Source of the DNA: Flavobacterium endoglycinae
GTDB taxonomy: Bacteria > Bacteroidota > Bacteroidia > Flavobacteriales > Flavobacteriaceae
Length of the DNA: 64,000 nucleotides
Direction: 5' to 3'
Assembly (NCBI RefSeq): GCF_017352115.1
Contig: NZ_CP071448.1
Coordinates: forward strand, 558,001 to 622,000
Shown piece after piece: positions 55,881 through 64,000 of this stretch (position 1 is its first letter; the number at the start of each line of letters is the position of its first letter). A program made the translations under genes and the position numbers. The notes under the pieces were generated by a model. It worked only from the letters and a program-made list of their open reading frames with translations. It made no database searches and was not told the DNA's origin.

Positions 55881-55964
55881 TAGCACGAAATTACTTATTA
55901 GACTTTTAACACAGACTAATATATAATACCAACAAAAAACATCTAAAAAACAAGTTATTAATTT

Positions 55965-57063
55965 ATGACAACAGCCGAACAAGTAAAAGGTATTGTGGAG
56001 CGCCTTGGTGCGTTGAGGAGGTATCTTTGACGTTGATGCCAAGCTAATCGAAATTGCAAACGAAGAAGAAAAAACTTTTGCTCCTGATTTTTGGAATAAT
56101 CCTAAAGAAGCCGAAAACATTGTAAAAAATCTTCGAAATAAGAAAAAATGGATTGAAGATTATGACAAAGCTGCTACTCTTACAGAAGAATTACAGCTGG
56201 CTTATGATTTTTATAAAGAAGGGGAACTTTCTGTTGACGAGCTAGATGAACAATATGACACAACACAGACTCATATAGAAAACATCGAATTCAAAAATAT
56301 GCTTTCTGATGAAGCCGATAGTTTAAGTGCTGTTGTACAAATTACAGCTGGAGCTGGAGGAACTGAAAGCTGTGACTGGGCTGGAATGCTGATGCGTATG
56401 TATATGATGTGGGGAGAAAGTTATGGTTATAAAATCAAAGAACTTAACTTTCAAGAAGGTGATGTTGCTGGAATAAAAACCGTAACTTTAGAATTCGAAG
56501 GAGATTATTCTTTTGGTTATTTAAAAGGAGAAAATGGAGTTCACCGTTTGGTTCGAATTTCGCCTTTTGATAGTAATGCCAAACGTCATACTTCGTTCGT
56601 TTCAGTTTATGTATATCCGCTTGTAGATGATAGTATCGAAATCGACATTAATCCTGCCGATATCGAAATTACAACTTCTCGTTCGAGCGGTGCTGGTGGA
56701 CAAAACGTAAATAAAGTTGAAACTAAAGTTCAGTTAGTTCACAAACCAACAGGAATCCAGATTCAGTGTTCGGAAACACGTTCTCAGCAAGATAACAGAC
56801 AGCGAGCTATGCAGATGCTTCGTTCGCAGTTGTATGAAATCGAACTGAAGAAACAACAAGCACAACGTGCCGATATTGAAGCTGGAAAAATGAAAATTGA
56901 ATGGGGTTCGCAGATTCGTAATTACGTAATGCAGCCTTATAAATTAGTAAAAGACGTTCGTACAGGTTACGAAACCAGCGACGTTGATGGTGTAATGAAC
57001 GGAAATATTGACCCATTCCTTAAAGCCTATTTAATGATGATGGGACAAAAAGAGGAAGAATAA
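55965..57063 (+). CDS. prfB: Peptide chain release factor 2, made by programmed +1 frameshift
   Basis: Frame zero starts at ATG 55965 and stops at an in-frame TGA (56028-56030) after 21 codons ([20 protein letters not shown], then Leu). The sequence GAGGAGGTATCTTTGAC around it is the RF2 frameshift site: a Shine-Dalgarno-like AGGAGG, then CTT TGA C, so the ribosome slips forward one base to read GAC (from 56029) and continues for 344 residues to 57063, giving 365 in total. The specificity motif SPF (about 199-201, RISPFDSNA) and the GGQ motif (244-246, GAGGQNVNK) are present. RF2 recognises UGA and UAA, and the in-frame TGA makes its synthesis autoregulated. Confidence 0.95.
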
Positions 57064-57156
57064 TAATCAGTGTTCAGATTAATGTGTTCAGTGCAGTTTG
57101 CAGTCGCAGTAACTTGAAACCTGAAACTTGAAACATTCAACTAAAAAGAAAAAGTT

Positions 57157-57600
57157 ATGATCAAATGGGCAGATGTAATTCATTTTACAAACAAAGGAAA
57201 TCCAACTCCAGATAAAAGAGTGGAAAAAACGGAGGAAGAATGGAAACAAATCTTGACTCCAGAAGAATATCAGGTAACACGTTTAAAAGGAACCGAAAGA
57301 TCATTCAGCTCAGAAATGTGCAGCTTGTTTGATCCTGGTATTTACGAATGTAAATGCTGCGGAACAGTACTTTTTGATGCAAGCGAAAAGTTTGAATCCG
57401 GTACAGGATGGCCATCATTTACGCAGCCTATCAAAGAAAACGCTATTGGGTATCACGCTGATAAATCATACGGAATGATTCGTGTTGAGGTTGTATGTAA
57501 TGTCTGCGATGCACACTTAGGGCATGTTTTCCCTGACGGGCCTCCTCCTAGCGGTTTACGTTATTGTATTAATGCGGTTTCACTTTCTAAAGTAAAATAG
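57157..57600 (+). CDS. msrB: Peptide-methionine (R)-S-oxide reductase
   Basis: The 147-residue MsrB has two zinc CxxC pairs (Cys65/Cys68 in YECKCCGT; Cys114/Cys117 in CNVCDAH), the conserved GTGWPSFTQP, GHVFPDGPPPSGLRYCIN and the catalytic Cys137; Cys55 (SEMCSLF) can act as the resolving cysteine. It repairs oxidised methionine in proteins. No signal peptide, so it is cytoplasmic. It follows prfB by 93 bases and ends at a terminator. Confidence 0.95.
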   Translation: MIKWADVIHFTNKGNPTPDKRVEKTEEEWKQILTPEEYQVTRLKGTERSFSSEMCSLFDPGIYECKCCGTVLFDASEKFESGTGWPSFTQPIKENAIGYHADKSYGMIRVEVVCNVCDAHLGHVFPDGPPPSGLRYCINAVSLSKVK

Positions 57601-57605
57601 TCATC

Positions 57606-57640
57606 ATAAAAAAGCCAGAAGATAATCTTCTGGCTTTTTG
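57606..57640. terminator. Bidirectional terminator after msrB
   Basis: AAAAAGCCAGAAGAT and ATCTTCTGGCTTTTT arms, between convergent genes. Confidence 0.9.
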
Positions 57641-57641
57641 C

Positions 57642-57848
57642 TTATAAAGCTTCGCACTCAAAACCAATTACTTTCATTAAAAAAATTACTTTTTCGAGAA
57701 TATCATCTTTACATTCAAATCGTAAAATATTGTCACAGTCTTCAAGATCAAAATTCCACTTTGAATCTGGAAATATCTTATTAAGTTTTGGAGCTGCTTT
57801 CTTTACTTTCGCAACACTGTCAACATTTGTTTTAAATACCAAAACCAT
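57642..57848 (-). CDS. Small protein with HMA-like fold pattern
   Basis: The 68-residue product resembles a ferredoxin-like heavy-metal-associated fold (VLVFKTNVDSVAKVKKAAPK, then ILRFECKDDILEKVIFLMK) but has no CxxC metal motif. Related short proteins are widespread in flavobacteria, to my memory, with no known role. It follows the DUF3817 gene by 11 bases on the same strand and is the last gene of the TetR-linked operon. Confidence 0.6.
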   Translation of the reverse strand: MVLVFKTNVDSVAKVKKAAPKLNKIFPDSKWNFDLEDCDNILRFECKDDILEKVIFLMKVIGFECEAL

Positions 57849-57859
57849 AATTTAAAGGA

Positions 57860-58168
57860 TTATGAGTTGATTTTACTTAAAATTTTAGAATCAATATAAA
57901 AAGTACCAAAAGGAATCATACAAGCCACGAGCACTTTCCAAGTTGTATCTTTAAACTTCCAATTTTGTTCAACACCTACACTTAAGGTATTAAAAACAAA
58001 AAGCAAAAATAAAGCGCCATGTATAGTGCCAATTGGTCTGGTTAAAAATGGCATTTCAAAAATATATTTCATAGGCATTGCGACAAAAAGCAATATCAAA
58101 AGTGAAGTTCCTTCTAGAAACCCAATAATTCGTAAACGTCCGGTAGTAGTCTGCAGTAAATTTTTCAT
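57860..58168 (-). CDS. DUF3817 family membrane protein
   Basis: The 102-residue protein has three hydrophobic segments and the DUF3817 layout: RLRIIGFLEGTSLLILLFVA, PIGTIHGALFLLFVFNTL with a conserved His-Gly, and WKVLVACMIPFGTFYIDSKI. The domain's role is not established, though it is often next to membrane or respiratory genes. It starts three bases after the upstream membrane gene stop and 11 bases before the small downstream gene, so all three are one operon. Confidence 0.85.
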   Translation of the reverse strand: MKNLLQTTTGRLRIIGFLEGTSLLILLFVAMPMKYIFEMPFLTRPIGTIHGALFLLFVFNTLSVGVEQNWKFKDTTWKVLVACMIPFGTFYIDSKILSKINS

Positions 58169-58171
58169 GAT

Positions 58172-58630
58172 TTATCTAATATAAGGTCGGTTTGCAAGAG
58201 GCGAAAATGGCCACGGAATGGCAATGAAAATGATAATTAAAGCAATGGTAAACCAAATAAGCATGGTTTTGAATTTCTGGCCGTCAGAAAGTTTTCTTTT
58301 TGCCAAAGCAGAACCAATTGTAATAAAAATGACCGCAGCAAGCATTAAAACAATGTGAATAAGCCCAAAGAAAGCCATATCCAAATTCTGAATTCCATCT
58401 TTAAAATTTCTCCAGAAATATTTCACAATAGGGCTCTGCACATAAACCAATATCCCAAAAAGAAGCTGAATATGGGCAATTGTTGCTGTCCAGTGCCGGA
58501 TGAGGTTGTCTGTTTTGGTAAAAGAAAGTTGGAAAAAATATCCTTTGTAAGCTCTGTAAATTGAATATAATAAACTCAACAATACGAGCCATCTCATAAA
58601 TGAATGGCAGATTAAAATAGATTGATGCAT
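58172..58630 (-). CDS. Four-helix membrane protein, possibly cytochrome b561-like
   Basis: The 152-residue protein has four hydrophobic helices with histidines spread among them (HSFMRWLVLLSLLYSIYRAY, HWTATIAHIQLLFG, GLIHIVLMLAAVIF). Such patterns occur in small heme-binding membrane proteins, but no motif proves it. It starts the operon directly behind the TetR gene with the operator between them. The function is unknown. Confidence 0.6.
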   Translation of the reverse strand: MHQSILICHSFMRWLVLLSLLYSIYRAYKGYFFQLSFTKTDNLIRHWTATIAHIQLLFGILVYVQSPIVKYFWRNFKDGIQNLDMAFFGLIHIVLMLAAVIFITIGSALAKRKLSDGQKFKTMLIWFTIALIIIFIAIPWPFSPLANRPYIR

Positions 58631-58663
58631 CGTTTTTTGATTAAAGACAATGCAAATATATTT

Positions 58664-58690
58664 AAAAACATACTACTTAGTATGTTTTTG
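58664..58690. promoter_or_regulatory. Palindromic operator for the TetR regulator, downstream of its gene
   Basis: AAAAACATACTA-CT-TAGTATGTTTTT is a perfect 12-base inverted repeat. It lies between the TetR stop and the start of the membrane operon. Its core ATACTA(N2)TAGTAT also occurs upstream of the TetR gene. The shared core in both control regions is the basis for calling it an operator. Confidence 0.75.
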
Positions 58691-58700
58691 AAGAAAAAAA

Positions 58701-59291
58701 TTATTTCAGTCCATTCAAATACTTTTTAAACTCTTGTAAATAAACCAAATACACTTTTTTATCATTATGAAGTTTTCCAAAATTACGAATTCCCCAATAA
58801 CCGGAAAGGATAAAAAATGCGACCTGTTCTCCTACGACATCTTTTCTAATTAATCCCTGCTCCTGCCCTTTTTCAATTGCTTTTATAATCTTCTCTTTCC
58901 ATAAATTAACCAATTCGGTTAAAGCACGACTGAATTTAGTATTCCATGGAGCCATTTCTTGCGTCAAATTACCCACTGGGCAGCCATATTGCGTTTGCAA
59001 AAAAGGATCTTCCAGCAGTAAATAAGAAATCATATTGTAAAAATCTTCAATTGGATTACGCGAATTTTCTGTTGGCTTTATAAAATGTTCCTGCATTGTA
59101 GGCTTCAAAATCTCTTCAATTATAGCAACTCCCATTTCATCTTTGGTTTTAAAATGGTAATAAAAAGCCCCTTTCGTTACTTGGGTTGTAGCGATAATTT
59201 CGTCAATGCTCGTTGTTTGATATCCTTTTGTATAAATCAGTTCGAATGCTTTATGAAGAATAGTGAGTCTGGTATTTGCAGCTTTAGACAT
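58701..59291 (-). CDS. TetR/AcrR family regulator
   Basis: The 196-residue protein has an N-terminal TetR helix-turn-helix (LHKAFELIYTKGYQTTSIDE, ATTQVTKGAFYYHFKTKDEM) and a helical ligand domain with TQYGCPVGNLTQEM. It is likely an autoregulated repressor: palindromes with the core ATACTA(N2)TAGTAT lie just upstream of its own start (59297-59310) and before the following membrane operon (58664). The effector ligand is unknown; it may be a small lipophilic compound. Confidence 0.9.
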   Translation of the reverse strand: MSKAANTRLTILHKAFELIYTKGYQTTSIDEIIATTQVTKGAFYYHFKTKDEMGVAIIEEILKPTMQEHFIKPTENSRNPIEDFYNMISYLLLEDPFLQTQYGCPVGNLTQEMAPWNTKFSRALTELVNLWKEKIIKAIEKGQEQGLIRKDVVGEQVAFFILSGYWGIRNFGKLHNDKKVYLVYLQEFKKYLNGLK

Positions 59292-59294
59292 AAA

Positions 59295-59312
59295 AAATAC
59301 TAATTAGTATAA
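59295..59312. promoter_or_regulatory. Palindromic operator upstream of the TetR gene
   Basis: ATACTA-AT-TAGTAT (59297-59310) is a perfect 14-base palindrome six bases from the TetR start codon, with the same core as the site at 58664. Confidence 0.8.
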
Positions 59313-59444
59313 AAAACAAATTAAAGAAAATTATTTGATTTTAAAAACTACAGAAAAGGTTTTCGTTTTCGCAAAAGCATCTTCGTTTATTTCAATTGAT
59401 TTTGTAAATTAGCCAACACTATTTTGTAAAATCAATATTATATC

Positions 59445-61073
59445 ATGGATTTAAACTTCAATAAAAACGAAGATCACAATAAATTACTCCTTTCAGAATT
59501 AAAACAAAAGTTTGCCAAAGTAAAATTAGGCGGAGGCGAAAAAAGAATCGAAAAATTACACTCAGAAGGCAAAATGACGGCACGTGAGCGTATCGATTAT
59601 TTATTGGACAAAGATTCAAATCGTATTGAAATAGGTGGTTTTGCCGGCGAAGGAATGTACGCTGAACATGGCGGATGTCCATCTGGCGGTGTTGTAATAA
59701 AAATTGGCTACATTAAAGGAAAACAATGTATTGTTGTTGCTAATGATGCAACTGTGAAAGCTGGAGCTTGGTTTCCAATTACAGGAAAGAAAAATCTTCG
59801 TGCGCAGGAAATTGCTATCGAAAACAGATTACCAATTATTTATCTGGTTGACAGTGCAGGAGTTTATCTGCCAATGCAGGATGAAATTTTTCCTGATAAA
59901 GAACACTTCGGAAGAATTTTTAGAAACAATGCCCAAATGAGCAGTATGGGTATCACGCAAATTGCGGCCGTTATGGGAAGTTGTGTTGCTGGAGGTGCTT
60001 ACTTGCCTATTATGAGCGACGAAGCTTTAATTGTTGATAAAACCGGAAGTATTTTCCTTGCCGGAAGTTATCTGGTAAAAGCTGCAATTGGAGAAACAAT
60101 TGACAACGAAACTTTAGGCGGAGCAACAACACACTGCGAAATCTCTGGAGTTACTGATTATAAAGCCAAAGACGATAAAGATGCTTTGGATAAAATTAAA
60201 AATATAGTTGATAAAATTGGTGATTTTGATAAAGCTGGCTACAGCCGAATTAAAGCTGAAAAACCTGCTTTAAATCCTAATGATATATACGGAATTCTGC
60301 CAAAATCGCGTTCAGAACAATACGACATGATGGAAATTATCAAGCGTCTGGTCGATAATTCAGAATTTGAACCTTACAAAGATGGTTACGGACAAACCAT
60401 TATTACTGGTTATGCCAGAATTGACGGCTGGGCTGTGGGAATTGTAGCAAATCAGCGAAAAGTAGTTAAAACCAAAAAAGGCGAAATGCAATTTGGCGGT
60501 GTTATCTATTCTGACAGTGCCGATAAAGCGACTCGATTTATTGCGAACTGTAACCAAAAGAAAATTCCATTGGTATTTTTGCAAGATGTTACCGGATTTA
60601 TGGTAGGCTCAAAATCAGAACATGGCGGAATTATAAAAGATGGCGCAAAAATGGTAAATGCAGTAAGTAATTCTGTTGTACCAAAATTTACGGTTGTTGT
60701 AGGAAATTCGTATGGCGCAGGAAATTACGCGATGTGCGGAAAAGCATACGACCCTAGATTAATTTTTGCATGGCCAAGTGCAGAACTTGCCGTAATGGGC
60801 GGAACACAAGCGGCAAAAGTTTTAGCACAAATCGAAGCTTCTTCGCTTAAAGCAAAAGGAGAAATAATTGACGAAGCTAAAGAAACAGAACTATTCAATA
60901 AAATTAAAGCGAAATACGACGAGCAGGTTTCTCCTTATTATGCAGCTTCAAGATTATGGACAGACGCGATTATTGATCCTTTAGACACACGCACTTGGAT
61001 CTCAATGGGAATCGAAGCTGCCAATCATGCTCCTATCGAAAAACCATTTAATTTAGGCGTAATTCAGGTTTGA
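59445..61073 (+). CDS. Acyl-CoA carboxylase beta subunit (methylcrotonyl-CoA carboxylase type)
   Basis: The 542-residue carboxyltransferase subunit has both crotonase-like halves: GGCPSGGVVIKIGYIKGKQC, YLVDSAGVYLPMQDEIFPDK and HFGRIFRNNAQMSSMGITQI in the first, and FLQDVTGFMVGSKSEHGGII, VVGNSYGAGNYAMCGKAYDP and ELAVMGGTQAAKVLA in the second. The phrase HCEISGVTDYKAKDDKDALD is close to the methylcrotonyl-CoA carboxylase branch, so leucine breakdown is the best guess; propionyl-CoA carboxylase is the alternative. The biotin subunit is not adjacent. It is divergent from the TetR gene. Confidence 0.88.
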   Translation: MDLNFNKNEDHNKLLLSELKQKFAKVKLGGGEKRIEKLHSEGKMTARERIDYLLDKDSNRIEIGGFAGEGMYAEHGGCPSGGVVIKIGYIKGKQCIVVANDATVKAGAWFPITGKKNLRAQEIAIENRLPIIYLVDSAGVYLPMQDEIFPDKEHFGRIFRNNAQMSSMGITQIAAVMGSCVAGGAYLPIMSDEALIVDKTGSIFLAGSYLVKAAIGETIDNETLGGATTHCEISGVTDYKAKDDKDALDKIKNIVDKIGDFDKAGYSRIKAEKPALNPNDIYGILPKSRSEQYDMMEIIKRLVDNSEFEPYKDGYGQTIITGYARIDGWAVGIVANQRKVVKTKKGEMQFGGVIYSDSADKATRFIANCNQKKIPLVFLQDVTGFMVGSKSEHGGIIKDGAKMVNAVSNSVVPKFTVVVGNSYGAGNYAMCGKAYDPRLIFAWPSAELAVMGGTQAAKVLAQIEASSLKAKGEIIDEAKETELFNKIKAKYDEQVSPYYAASRLWTDAIIDPLDTRTWISMGIEAANHAPIEKPFNLGVIQV

Positions 61074-61194
61074 GTCGTTTTCAAAACTCGGAATGCGTTA
61101 AATAAAAATCAAAAATCTCATTTTCAGACACTTATTTTAATAATGTCATTAAAATTTACTAATTTTAATGTACAATTCTTAATCACGTAGTATC

Positions 61195-61617
61195 ATGGAA
61201 AATGTTAAAAGCTTGAATAAGTGGGCAAACTCGCATACTTATTTACCAGTAGATTTAGTACGTATTATATTGGGTGTTTTTTTATTTATGAAAGGCATTT
61301 CATTTGTAACAAATATCCAATATCTACATGATTTAATTTCTCCAATTGATCAATTTGGAGGCGGTATGTTTCTCTTGCATTATATTGCGCCCGCGCATAT
61401 GATTGGAGGGATAATGATTGTTTTTGGATTACTTACGCGCTGGGCAATTGCAGCACAGCTTCCAATTCTTTTTGGGGCAGTTCTCGTAAATTTCATGGGA
61501 AAAATGCACTCTGAAAGTCTTATGGTCGCCATTTTGGTATTACTTCTTTGTATTTTCTTTTTATTTTACGGAGGCGGTAAACATTCTGCCGATTATTATT
61601 TTAAAATGCAGCAATAA
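61195..61617 (+). CDS. DoxX family membrane protein
   Basis: The 140-residue protein has four hydrophobic helices with the DoxX pattern: RIILGVFLFMKGISFVTNIQ, HMIGGIMIVFGLLTRWAIAA and LPILFGAVLVNFMGKM. DoxX proteins are small inner-membrane proteins of mixed roles, some linked to oxidoreductases. It is a single gene here. Confidence 0.88.
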   Translation: MENVKSLNKWANSHTYLPVDLVRIILGVFLFMKGISFVTNIQYLHDLISPIDQFGGGMFLLHYIAPAHMIGGIMIVFGLLTRWAIAAQLPILFGAVLVNFMGKMHSESLMVAILVLLLCIFFLFYGGGKHSADYYFKMQQ

Positions 61618-61742
61618 ATAAAATATATTTTTTATTCTCAGCTTAAGTAATTAAGCTGAGAATGAAACAAAAAAGCATTTTTAAGAACTAATTAGCACTT
61701 TAAAATTTCTTTTATTGTGTTTTATGAACTAAATTCGCCCCC

Positions 61743-62090
61743 ATGAATTGGATTCGTAAAACTGTACTATTTTTATCTCTGCTGGTTATCGCATTTTTTG
61801 CTGTTCAAGCAAACGATACTCCTGTACAAATAACTGAAATTCAAAAAACCGATTCTAATTTCAGTAAAGATATTGCAGATTCTTCGGCTTTTATTCAGCC
61901 GCAAGGCAGTTATCAGTTTGCTGCGAATATCAAAACAGACTACCCTGTAGTTATCAAATGGTTTGATTCACTGTTAGTTGTTGTACCGCAGCATGAAACC
62001 GTTAAATCTTGCTTTAACTTTACTAAACAGTTTACTACGCAGAGCCGAAAAATCTCATTGATGCTCTACGCCTTCCATTTTTTCTGGTAA
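61743..62090 (+). CDS. Small exported protein of unknown function
   Basis: The 115-residue product has a signal peptide ending at about residue 23 (LLVIAFFAVQA) and a short, largely hydrophilic body. A TAAATTCG box one mismatch from the -7 consensus lies shortly before the start. No family is recognised. It ends in FHFFW, which is unusual but not diagnostic. Confidence 0.55.
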   Translation: MNWIRKTVLFLSLLVIAFFAVQANDTPVQITEIQKTDSNFSKDIADSSAFIQPQGSYQFAANIKTDYPVVIKWFDSLLVVVPQHETVKSCFNFTKQFTTQSRKISLMLYAFHFFW

Positions 62091-62206
62091 ATAAATCCTT
62101 GAAATTTTAATTGAGAAGAATTCATTCTTCTTATAGCACTAAGCCGTTTTCCACCTGAAAACCGCTTATAATTTCATGTTTATTTTACCAAATTAAAAAT
62201 CAAAAA

Positions 62207-62677
62207 ATGGATACAACTGTAACTATAATGGGTATTGTGATCGCAATCATAGTAGCCATCCCAATTTATTTTTCAGCACGATCGAGCGCTGCAAACAAAT
62301 CGAGAATCTTAAATATCAAAAAGAAATTTAACCCCAATAATCCACAAGAATTTGATCTAACAGAAACGCAAAGCAATAAAACGCTTACGATAGATCAAAA
62401 AAATAGAAAATTCATATTAATGAATTTCAACCCAAACCAACAAGAATCAACTTATGTCGATTTAAAAATCGTTTCTTCTTGTAAATTGGTTTTAACAACC
62501 GAAGGTGCTTCAGATACCATTATTAAGATTGATTACGAGTTTCAAGATAGAGAAACATCTAAAAAAATAACAATTCCATTCTATGATTTTGATGATGACC
62601 GCATTAAACAAATTAGTGCTTATCAAGATCATATGTTTGCGAAAAAATGGCTTAAAATCATACAAGATTCTATATAG
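62207..62677 (+). CDS. Membrane-anchored protein of unknown function
   Basis: The 156-residue product has one N-terminal hydrophobic helix (residues 6-24, IMGIVIAIIVAIPIYFSAR), then a soluble beta-rich domain with KTLTIDQKNRKFILMNFNPN and IIKIDYEFQDRETSKKITIP, similar in outline to small PH-like domains though not clearly matched. A terminator follows. No family is recognised. Confidence 0.6.
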   Translation: MDTTVTIMGIVIAIIVAIPIYFSARSSAANKSRILNIKKKFNPNNPQEFDLTETQSNKTLTIDQKNRKFILMNFNPNQQESTYVDLKIVSSCKLVLTTEGASDTIIKIDYEFQDRETSKKITIPFYDFDDDRIKQISAYQDHMFAKKWLKIIQDSI

Positions 62678-62698
62678 TGTTAGTTATTTAATTCAGCA

Positions 62699-62730
62699 AA
62701 AGAGGCTCGTTTTCGGGTCTCTTTTTTTAT
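62699..62730 (+). terminator. Terminator before hemN
   Basis: AAAAGAGGCTCG and CGGGTCTCTTTT form a full stem with two G-T wobbles, followed by T residues. Confidence 0.82.
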
Positions 62731-62803
62731 TTACTAATATGATATTTGTCATTTTATAGCCCATTTTGGAATAGTAATTTTGGTGAAATCTAAATCCATC
62801 TTT

Positions 62804-64000
62804 ATGAAAATTTCATTAACCCAAAAGTACAATGTACCTGGGCCAAGATATACCAGTTATCCTACAGTCCCTTATTGGAATGAAGCCGCTTTTACAGTTG
62901 AAGAATGGAAATCATCATTTCAAAAAGCATTTTCGGAGAGTAATTCAGAAAACGGAATCAGTTTATATATCCATCTCCCTTTTTGCGAAAGTATGTGCAC
63001 TTTTTGCGGATGCAATAAACGAATTACAAAAAATCATTCTGTTGAAGAAAAATACATCAAAGCCGTTTTAAAAGAATGGAGTTTATACTGCAGCTTACTT
63101 CCTGAACGTCCTCTCATTAAAGAAATCCATTTAGGCGGAGGAACTCCAACTTTTTTCTCAAGTAATAATTTAGAACATCTTATTAACGGCATTTTCAGTT
63201 TTGCAAATAAAGCCGAAAATCATGAATTCAGTTTTGAAGGTCATCCTAATAACACTACTTACGAACAGCTTAAAAAATTATATGAATTAGGCTTTCGTCG
63301 AGTGAGTTTTGGCGTGCAGGATTATGCTGAAAAAGTACAAAAAGCGATTAATCGTATTCAGCCTTTTCATAATGTTGCCAAAGTGACTTTTTGGGCAAAA
63401 GAAATTGGCTATACTTCAATAGGGCACGATATTATATTTGGACTTCCATTTCAAACAATAGAAGATGTAATCGATACTGTAGAAAAAACAAATTCTGTAA
63501 AACCAGACCGATTAGCATTTTATAGTTATGCACATGTGCCTTGGATAAAAGGAAATGGACAGCGAGGTTTCAACGAAGAAAATCTTCCTAAGGATGCTGA
63601 AAAAAGACAGCTTTATGAAACTGGAAAGATTCTGCTTTCTGCAAATGGTTACCATGAAATTGGTATGGATCATTTTGCTTTAAAAACTGACAGTTTATTT
63701 CATGCTTCTCAAAACAAAAAAATGCATCGAAATTTTATGGGATATAGTGCTTCTAAAACACAACTTATGATTGGTTTAGGGGTTTCTTCTATAAGTGACA
63801 GCTGGTATGGTTTTGCTCAAAACACTAAAAATTTAGAAGATTATTATCAAATTCTAGAATGGAATCAATTGCCAGTTGTAAAAGGTCATATTTTAGATGA
63901 AGAAGATCTTATTATCCGAAAACATATTCTAAATCTTACCTGCGAACTTGAAACTTCCTGGAATAATGAAACAGGATATTTTGAAGAACTTCCTGAGGTT
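62804..64000 (+). CDS. hemN: Oxygen-independent coproporphyrinogen III oxidase, N-terminal part
   Basis: From ATG 62804 the frame is open to the window edge (399 codons). It begins MKISLTQKYNVPGPRYTSYP, the HemN N-terminal signature, and the radical SAM cluster motif is CESMCTFCGC with Cys61, Cys65 and Cys68. EIHLGGGTPTFFS and the later RVSFGVQDY follow, also typical. It converts coproporphyrinogen III to protoporphyrinogen IX without oxygen, in heme synthesis. The gene is cut by the window end. Confidence 0.93.
   Translation, partial: MKISLTQKYNVPGPRYTSYPTVPYWNEAAFTVEEWKSSFQKAFSESNSENGISLYIHLPFCESMCTFCGCNKRITKNHSVEEKYIKAVLKEWSLYCSLLPERPLIKEIHLGGGTPTFFSSNNLEHLINGIFSFANKAENHEFSFEGHPNNTTYEQLKKLYELGFRRVSFGVQDYAEKVQKAINRIQPFHNVAKVTFWAKEIGYTSIGHDIIFGLPFQTIEDVIDTVEKTNSVKPDRLAFYSYAHVPWIKGNGQRGFNEENLPKDAEKRQLYETGKILLSANGYHEIGMDHFALKTDSLFHASQNKKMHRNFMGYSASKTQLMIGLGVSSISDSWYGFAQNTKNLEDYYQILEWNQLPVVKGHILDEEDLIIRKHILNLTCELETSWNNETGYFEELPEV

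Overview
The window is AT-rich chromosomal DNA from a member of Bacteroidota, most likely a Flavobacterium. The basis is gene content and order of flavobacterial type, many matches to the Bacteroidota -7 element TAnnTTTG a short distance upstream of genes, TTG/ATG starts with little Shine-Dalgarno sequence, lipoprotein and outer-membrane genes, traces of type IX secretion (T9SS) sorting domains, and several families of intergenic palindromes. No rRNA, tRNA, CRISPR array, complete insertion sequence or prophage was seen.

Layout. 1-1.9 kb: end of cdsA, then psd, an acyl-CoA-binding protein and a lipoprotein Fe/Mn superoxide dismutase. 1.9-4.9 kb: convergent GH130 and GH13 sugar enzymes. 5.2-14.4 kb: OstA/LptA-like protein, class III aminotransferase, TPR protein, aroE, an outer-membrane protein, a DUF349 protein and an OsmC protein. 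14.5-23.9 kb: TPR protein and gyrA (minus strand), clpC, a RimB-RimK type fusion, DUF421 and a lipoprotein. 24.1-27.7 kb: phosphate transporter with its DUF47 partner, then hutH. 28.0-33.5 kb: thrA-thrB-thrC, preceded by an unannotated threonine-rich leader peptide that looks like a transcription attenuator. 33.5-40.4 kb: an accessory stretch of small hypothetical genes, including a likely PD-(D/E)XK nuclease-like protein, a membrane coiled-coil protein, an XRE regulator, a GNAT enzyme and a Crp/Fnr regulator, interrupted by palindromic repeats. 40.6-45.8 kb: secreted pectate lyase, DUF3037/HipA-like kinase pair, nnrD, gcvT. 46-54.4 kb: C-terminal processing protease, YebC, LamG protein, a decayed T9SS cargo gene, cysteine synthase family protein, oligopeptidase B, YbaB. 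54.6-64 kb: threonine aldolase, prfB with its programmed frameshift, msrB, a TetR-controlled membrane operon with two matching operators, acyl-CoA carboxylase beta subunit, DoxX, small proteins and the start of hemN.

Most of the window is housekeeping. The least expected items are the Thr/Ile leader upstream of thrA, the paired TetR palindromes, the two-gene accessory locus at 34.2-36.4 kb, the HipA/DUF3037 pair, the remnant of a T9SS sorting domain near 50.5 kb, and at least six families of intergenic palindromic repeats. Function calls rest on motifs recognised by eye; no database search was run.
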